Translations under genes and position numbers: made by a program
Notes under the pieces: model-generated
Seen by the model: only the letters and a program-made list of their open reading frames with translations
Told to the model about the DNA's origin: nothing
The model's database searches: none
In this document: positions 59,501 through 64,000 of the stretch, piece by piece
Layout of the letters: each line of letters starts with the position of its first letter
How positions within the stretch are numbered: the first letter of the stretch is position 1
Source of the DNA: Sinonovacula constricta
Lineage: Eukaryota > Mollusca > Bivalvia > Cardiida > Solecurtidae
Assembly: GCA_007844125.1 (NCBI GenBank)
Contig: CM017568.1
Span: forward strand, 10,869,732 to 10,933,731
Reading direction: 5' to 3'
DNA: 64,000 bases

Positions 59501-61738
59501 ATGACTTAATGTCTATGCTTTATACATTGTTCTAGATTGATACAAGTCTGTATTAGTATGATGAGATGAGCATTCTTTGTACGCCTTTGTTAACCTACAG
59601 TTTATGCAACACAATTACTTCTTTAAATTCATGCTTTAGTAATTTCATTCCTGACTTTGTATAAAGATTTTGTTTTAATCAATCCCATTTGAAAGACTAA
59701 TGTCTAATTAATAGAGCCATTACTTTTGTATCTGAAGCATGACTTATTATTTTAGAATATTGCAAATAATTCTTAAATCCGTCTCCTTTGCTATTATGCA
59801 TAGATTTGTATTAATACTACAAAATGTGTTCACATTCCTACACTACTTCAGGCCTGACACTGTTTGTACAAGTTGAAACCACCATAGCCGCATATAGAAA
59901 AAAAAATTCACCTTATTTACTATTCATAAGGTTAATTTGCCATTTGGAGCGTGCTTTGTTTTGTTTTTGTTTGATTGTTTTCTAAAAAACACATTTGCCA
60001 TGATTATGAAACTTTGTAAGCATTTTATATACATTGTGATGACTACCTACCTTGCGATCTTCAGCTATGTCATGGAAGCCCATATCCGACAGGTCAGTGA
60101 AATGTACATCATCATCCAGTTTCAGGCCTGATTCTGAAATGTGTCAGCAATGAATACTTATCTTTCAACATCAGGGCAGATTTTGAAATGTGTCACCATT
60201 GATAATTGACCTTTCTGAAATGCGTCACCATTGAACATTGACCTCTCTCAAATGCGTCACCATTGAACATTGACCTTTCTGAAATGTGTCACCATTGAAC
60301 ATTGACCTTTCTGAAATGTGTCACCATTGAACATTGACCTTTCTCAAATGTGTCACCATTGAACATTGACCGTTCTGAAATGTGTCACCATTGAACATTG
60401 ACCTTTCTCAAATGCGTCACCATTGAACATTGACCTTTCTAAAATGTGTCACCATTGAACATTGACCTTTCTGAAATGCGTCACCATTGAACATTGACCT
60501 TTCTGAAATGTGTCACCATTGAACATTGACCTTTCTGAAATGTGTCACCATTGAACATTGACCTTTCTTAAATGCGTCACCATTGAACATTGACCTTTCT
60601 GAAATGTGTCACCATTGAACATTGACCTTTCTCAAATATGTCACCATTGAACATTGACCGTTCTGAAATGTGTCACCATTGAACATTGACCTTTCTGAAA
60701 TGTGTCACCATTGAACATTGACCGTTCTGAAATGTGTCACCATTGAAAATTGACCTTTCTCAAATGTGTCACCATTGAACATTGACCTTTCTGAAATGTC
60801 TCACCATTGGTCATTGACCGTTCTGAAATGTCTCACCATTGAACATTTAACTGTCTTCCGGACAGATTCTAAAATATGTCAACATTAAACATTTATTTTT
60901 CTGAAATGTGTCACAACATTTATCTTTCTGAAATGTGTCACTATTGAATTGTATCTTTCTGAAATGTGTCACTATTGAATTTTATCTTTCTGAAATGTGT
61001 CACTATTGAACATTTATCTTTCATGTGTCACTATTAAACATTTATCTTTCTACAATGTGTCACTATTAAACATTTATCTTTCTGAAATGTTTCACTATTG
61101 AACATTTATCTTTCTGAAATGTGTCACTATTAAACATTTATCTTTCTGAAATGTGTCACTATTGAACATTTATCTTTCTGAAATGTGTCACTATTGAATT
61201 TTATCTTTCTGAAATGTTTCACTATTGCACATTTACCTTTCATGTGTCACTATTAAACATTTATCTTTCTACAATGTGTCACTATTAAACATTTATCTTT
61301 CTGAAATGTTTCACTTTTGATCATTTATCTTTCTGAAATGTGTCACTATTAAAATTTATCTTTCTGAAATGTGTCACCATTGAACATTTATCTTTCTGAA
61401 ATGTGTCACGATTGAACATTTATCTTTCTTAAATGTGTCACTATTGAACATTTATCCTTCTGAAATGTGTCACCATTGAACATTTATCTTTCTGAAATGT
61501 GTCACTTTTGATCATTTATCTTTTTGAAATGTGTCACCATTGAACATTAGTCTTTCTCCTTCAGTTCGGTAAATCAAAAATACCACATGTCGCGATTGAC
61601 GTATTTATCATCAACTTTCTAACAACTACTTACTGTTCTGCGAGATAAGGTACAAAACCTGAAGGCTTCCAAATAAAAGAATGAGAACAAACGCCGTCCG
61701 GATGATGTCAGTCTTCGGAGCGAGCTTCATTTTTCTTC
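53514..61738 (-). CDS. MGAT4C: MGAT4C-like N-acetylglucosaminyltransferase (incomplete exon set)
   Basis: Golgi type II glycosyltransferase of the GnT-IV family, expected to add GlcNAc to N-glycan mannose; activity of the MGAT4C branch is not settled. Exons on the minus strand: 61738-61634 (ATG at 61730; 32 residues with signal-anchor TM, about 10-29), 56313-56168 (stem, 48 codons, WNRAFGG..KFRSYK) and 54706-53514 (397 codons with stop). The stem exon joins the last exon in phase to give SYKGFLTIGIPSVRRP. The last exon holds the Glyco_transf_54 region: SDFNTTYNEF, LKWRAKQNIDYAYLF, the metal-binding-type YYMQLEDDV (EDD at 54326-54318), FLLEFSFLGFIGKLFHSKDL and SLFQHLGKFSS. It then has a beta-rich C-terminal domain (NPPAKIRTSL..GDYFQLQFERAWNFSRI). 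Exon 1 exits in phase 1 but the stem exon enters in phase 2, so at least one stem exon between 56314 and 61633 was not found. Exon 1 starts at an acceptor, so a 5' UTR exon lies upstream. Confidence 0.85.
54915..55030. repeat. (TG/CG)n and poly-G microsatellite
   Basis: GTGCGTGCG/TGTG tract followed by a G run, in an intron of the MGAT4C-like gene. Confidence 0.93.
55035..56160. other. Intron of MGAT4C-like gene; (GATT)n/(GAGT)n at 55606-55692
   Basis: Only the GATT/GAGT microsatellite is distinctive. Confidence 0.6.
56635..57020 (+). repeat. Dispersed repeat, copy 2 (partner at 18.3-18.7 kb)
   Basis: Blocks CATTTTCTGTAGGTTCT, GTGCAAAATGCATCTCTTTTT, AGATGTATACGGGCTGCTGG, AACATCAACCTAC, GCAGTGGAAGGGGGTCAGTG and GATCAGCTTCTG match the minus strand of 18300-18745. 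Located in an MGAT4C-like intron. Confidence 0.75.
57147..57478. repeat. Inverted repeat, ~53-bp arms, carrying two CTCF-like motifs
   Basis: Left arm 57147-57200 and right arm 57424-57478 are near-perfect inverted copies (GCGATTCCATTCTCTCACCA, GAGGGCGTGCTACACAAGTT, TCGCTT.CACCTCTG). Each arm contains TCACCAGAGGGCG, close to the vertebrate CTCF core, in convergent orientation. The 220-base spacer also has the palindrome TGTACAAGATTCTTGTACA. Confidence 0.8.
57490..58310. other. Intronic, no feature recognised
   Basis: AT-rich. A minus-strand open frame at 57540-57770 after a CCACAG acceptor was examined as a possible stem exon but has no supporting phase or similarity. Confidence 0.4.
58318..58380. 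repeat. 16-bp tandem repeat (4 copies)
   Basis: Unit CTAACATTCTAATGGG, four nearly exact copies. Confidence 0.93.
58444..58695 (+). pseudogene. hAT-transposase-derived (ZNF862-like) C-terminal-region fragment
   Basis: After a good acceptor (TTATCATTACAG) an 83-codon frame runs to a stop. Its end (DIIPMVTQLCLFFQKEDIDL + AMLRPSVSSVV) resembles the 'LSLLFQKEDLDLS' region found in ZNF862/hAT-like proteins. No partner exon or dimerisation domain was found. It lies antisense inside an MGAT4C-like intron, so it is probably a transposon relic, or less likely an exon of a nested gene. Confidence 0.45.
58700..59220. other. Intronic AT-rich sequence, nothing seen
   Basis: No feature could be supported. 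Confidence 0.5.
59230..59325 (+). mobile_element. tRNA-derived SINE head (degenerate)
   Basis: GGGGCGCCGTGGAATTACTGA resembles a tRNA 5' part. GTGTTCGAGTCCATG fits the B box at tRNA-like distance. Confidence 0.5.
60135..61555. repeat. 32-bp minisatellite with two sequence subfamilies (about 43 copies)
   Basis: Unit CTTTCTGAAATGTGTCACCA + TTGAACATTGAC. Up to about 60860 the units read CACCATTGAACATTGAC; beyond it they read CACTATTGAACATTTAT, with shortened units. Lies in an MGAT4C-like intron, ending about 80 bases from exon 1. Confidence 0.95.
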
Positions 61739-61969
61739 CTGTGAATTAAACAAACAAATGACAATAATAATCTGTGTCAGTAAATGGTTATTAGAAAAGC
61801 GTTTTGTTAGGTGGTGTTACCAGCGGGAATATTAATTAGTTTTAAATGTTGTATCCTGCACGTTGAGAAGGAAATAACATCGAGGAAAGTGTAAACAACG
61901 TTTAATTGACTTAAATGGTCTTATTAAAACCTGCTGGATTTTATTAAAGATAAGTTTTGGTGTTTCCTT

Positions 61970-62176
<207 letters not shown>

Positions 62177-62179
62177 AGA

Positions 62180-63160
62180 TTCCAGCGGGTTATTCATATC
62201 TCTGCCTACGCAGCAAAGTTGCCTGTAGATTTATGTTCACAAACAGCTACCATGAATGTAGAACAGGCTTGCCGCAAACATATGAAACGGTAGTATCCTA
62301 GTTTTTCTATCTGTAGGAAGTATTTAATAACAGTAATTCGGCAGCAGTATTCCGTCAAGAAAGGTTGGTTGTAAGCATATTCGAAGTCTATATTTATCGG
62401 AATTCCCCAATGCGTTTAAAATAGTTTATAAAATGATGACAATTCGAGTATTTTATCTTACCATCAACGTGGATGTAAATATTGTTAGGGGCTGTTAGGG
62501 ACCTTAAGAGAACAACAAAATATTAGGAAGCATGATTGTTCTTTTTTCTTATCTCTAAATGAAATGGGGATTATGATCAGGAGCCACACATCAGTCAATA
62601 GTAGTACAAAGATTTTAATGAAGCTTTGTTTGAATTTTCCCACATACGAATATGTCTCATGTAAGAAGAATTCGTACAAATTCCTCACAACTTGTCTAAC
62701 AAATACGCACGAATATGTCACACATTTGTGAAAATACAGTTCAGAACGCATACCCACATTGAAAAAATACGAATTCCTCACATGTCCAAAAAGGTGGAAA
62801 AACAATTGCTAAAAGTTTGTTCATACGAAATTTTCTTACATATACATAAACATCAGAAGGCGGGGCACACTTATCCTAACAACAGATATTATTGAACGTT
62901 TAACATTAAATAATTGTAAAGTTTATGTTTGGAGAAAAAATACCTCGAATCATATTTACTCTCAGTTTTTCACCGGCTCCACATCCTGTTTACCTTGCAA
63001 TAGAAGCTCGTAAAATTATAACATACGTGTGAAATGGAACCCTTTTATCTACACTGAGTGTATACGTATAAGTAGGGAATTCAACCATCTGTATCAAAAG
63101 GTGATAAGTATCTATTTACGTCGAGCAAATTTATGAGCTACAATACATATCTAATAAACG
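62180..63160. other. 5' flank/intron of MGAT4C-like gene; nothing recognised
   Basis: AT-rich. A repeated ACGAATATGTC / ACGAATTCCTCACA motif at 62645-62785 is noted. No exon supported. Confidence 0.45.
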
Positions 63161-63164
63161 TACA

Positions 63165-63415
63165 TACATAGGTAGAGAAGCGAATAGGCATACCAAGAGA
63201 TGGATAGCCGGACGGACGCATAAACGGACGGACGGATAGACGAACGGAGAGAGACGGACGGAGAGACGAATAGCCGAACAGTCATACAAATGTACTAATA
63301 TAAGACAGATAGACGTGCGGGCAGGCGGACGGGCGAACAGACTGAGGGACAGAAACAGACAGACAGGCAGGCAGGCAGGAAATAAGCAAGCAGGCAGACA
63401 GGCAGACAAATAAAT
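63165..63415. repeat. (GGAC)n/(CAGG)n degenerate tetranucleotide tract
   Basis: GGACGGACGGA, GACAGACAGGCAGG and related units. Pro/Cys/Leu-rich frames are by-products. Confidence 0.9.
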
Positions 63416-63659
63416 ATGGGACGAGTCGCTTTGCCTTGGTAGATCGTTCATTTAGTGTTAATTAGGCATTGCCATGCATAGTTAGTTATTTCTATAGCTT
63501 GCCCATACACTGGTGAGTATATTGATTCCCAGGGCTGTTATGCTGGATAAAACGCAAAACAAAATATCGCTGCGCTAGTAATTGCCACAGCTATTGAATC
63601 TAGGGCCCCAAATGTTAGCTAAATAGAAGTCCACAGTAATGTCTGGAACGCCGTGACTG

Positions 63660-64000
63660 TCGAATGTAATCGAATTGCATGTTGTCCTGTTTATAGAGTA
63701 TGCTGTCTTGTGTACAGTATATACCGTCTTGTCTGATGACTGTGCTATCTTGTCAAGTATAATGATATCATACCGAATCGGTTTGCTGTTCTGTAGAATA
63801 TTTAGTATAACCTATCAACCTAGCTTGTTATCTTTCAAAAGCGTTCTTGTACCGAGAATGTGATTTTATGTCAAAGGATCATGATATTATACCGACTCCA
63901 ATGTGACATGCTGTCTTATCAAAAAGACATGCTGACTTATCAAAACGGCACCATATCTTGTCAAAACGGCATGTTGCCTTGTCAATACGACATGATATCT
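63660..64000. repeat. Degenerate ATGTTGTCTTGTCAA-type repeat at window end
   Basis: Loosely repeated GACATGCTGTCTTATCAAAA / GGCATGTTGCCTTGTCAATA units from about 63900 to the end; weaker similar units from 63677. Confidence 0.6.

Noticed and set aside
61634..61738. Direct splice of MGAT4C-like exon 1 to the 54706 exon, which is also in phase
   Set aside because: It would leave no stem region; the 56313-56168 exon joins 54706 with a better junction (SYKGFLTIG), so a missing intermediate exon is preferred, though exon 1 skipping to 54706 is not excluded.

Overview
The window is eukaryotic nuclear DNA, most likely from a mollusc, probably a bivalve (inference). The evidence is intron-rich genes with canonical GT/AG junctions, AT-rich intergenic sequence, tRNA-derived SINE-like repeats with A/B boxes, TIR and foldback elements, many micro- and minisatellites, and one 100-base assembly gap (17522-17621). 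No bacterial gene organisation, rRNA or CRISPR was seen.

Three protein-coding genes can be assembled by splice phase, all on the minus strand. (1) 236-4832: the 5' five coding exons of a CYP2-type cytochrome P450; the heme-binding end lies beyond the window edge. (2) 22009-30174: a complete five-exon, 243-residue claudin/PMP22-like four-transmembrane protein in which every intron is phase 1. (3) 53514-61738: a MGAT4C-like N-acetylglucosaminyltransferase, with TM exon, one stem exon and a large catalytic/C-terminal exon, and at least one stem exon not located. Fragments of other coding sequence are a LINE 3' end (30.4-31.0 kb), a RecQ-type helicase-like fragment (41.5 kb), a hAT-derived ZNF862-like fragment (58.4 kb) and a possible orphan coiled-coil exon (39.4 kb).

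The rest is dominated by tandem repeats: two ~192-bp satellite arrays in opposite orientation (7.0-9.4 and 15.4-17.5 kb), and 49-bp (9.7-12.1), ~62-bp (21.6-22.0), 48-bp (23.5-24.5), 42-bp (25.1-25.8), 47-bp (26.4-28.4), 32-bp (47.7-50.8), 28-bp (52.4-53.5) and another 32-bp (60.1-61.6 kb) arrays. A family of ~0.4-0.5 kb elements with TTAA-flanked terminal inverted repeats clusters at 32-52 kb.

The most striking observation is in the claudin-like gene. The 48-bp minisatellite is a ~20-fold expansion of the exon 4/intron 4 junction, so about 20 near-identical splice donors stand in a row. The 3' end of its coding sequence is likewise absorbed into another minisatellite. A third array (32 bp, ~3 kb) is an expansion of an internal segment of one TTAA-TIR element, so its origin can also be read from the sequence.
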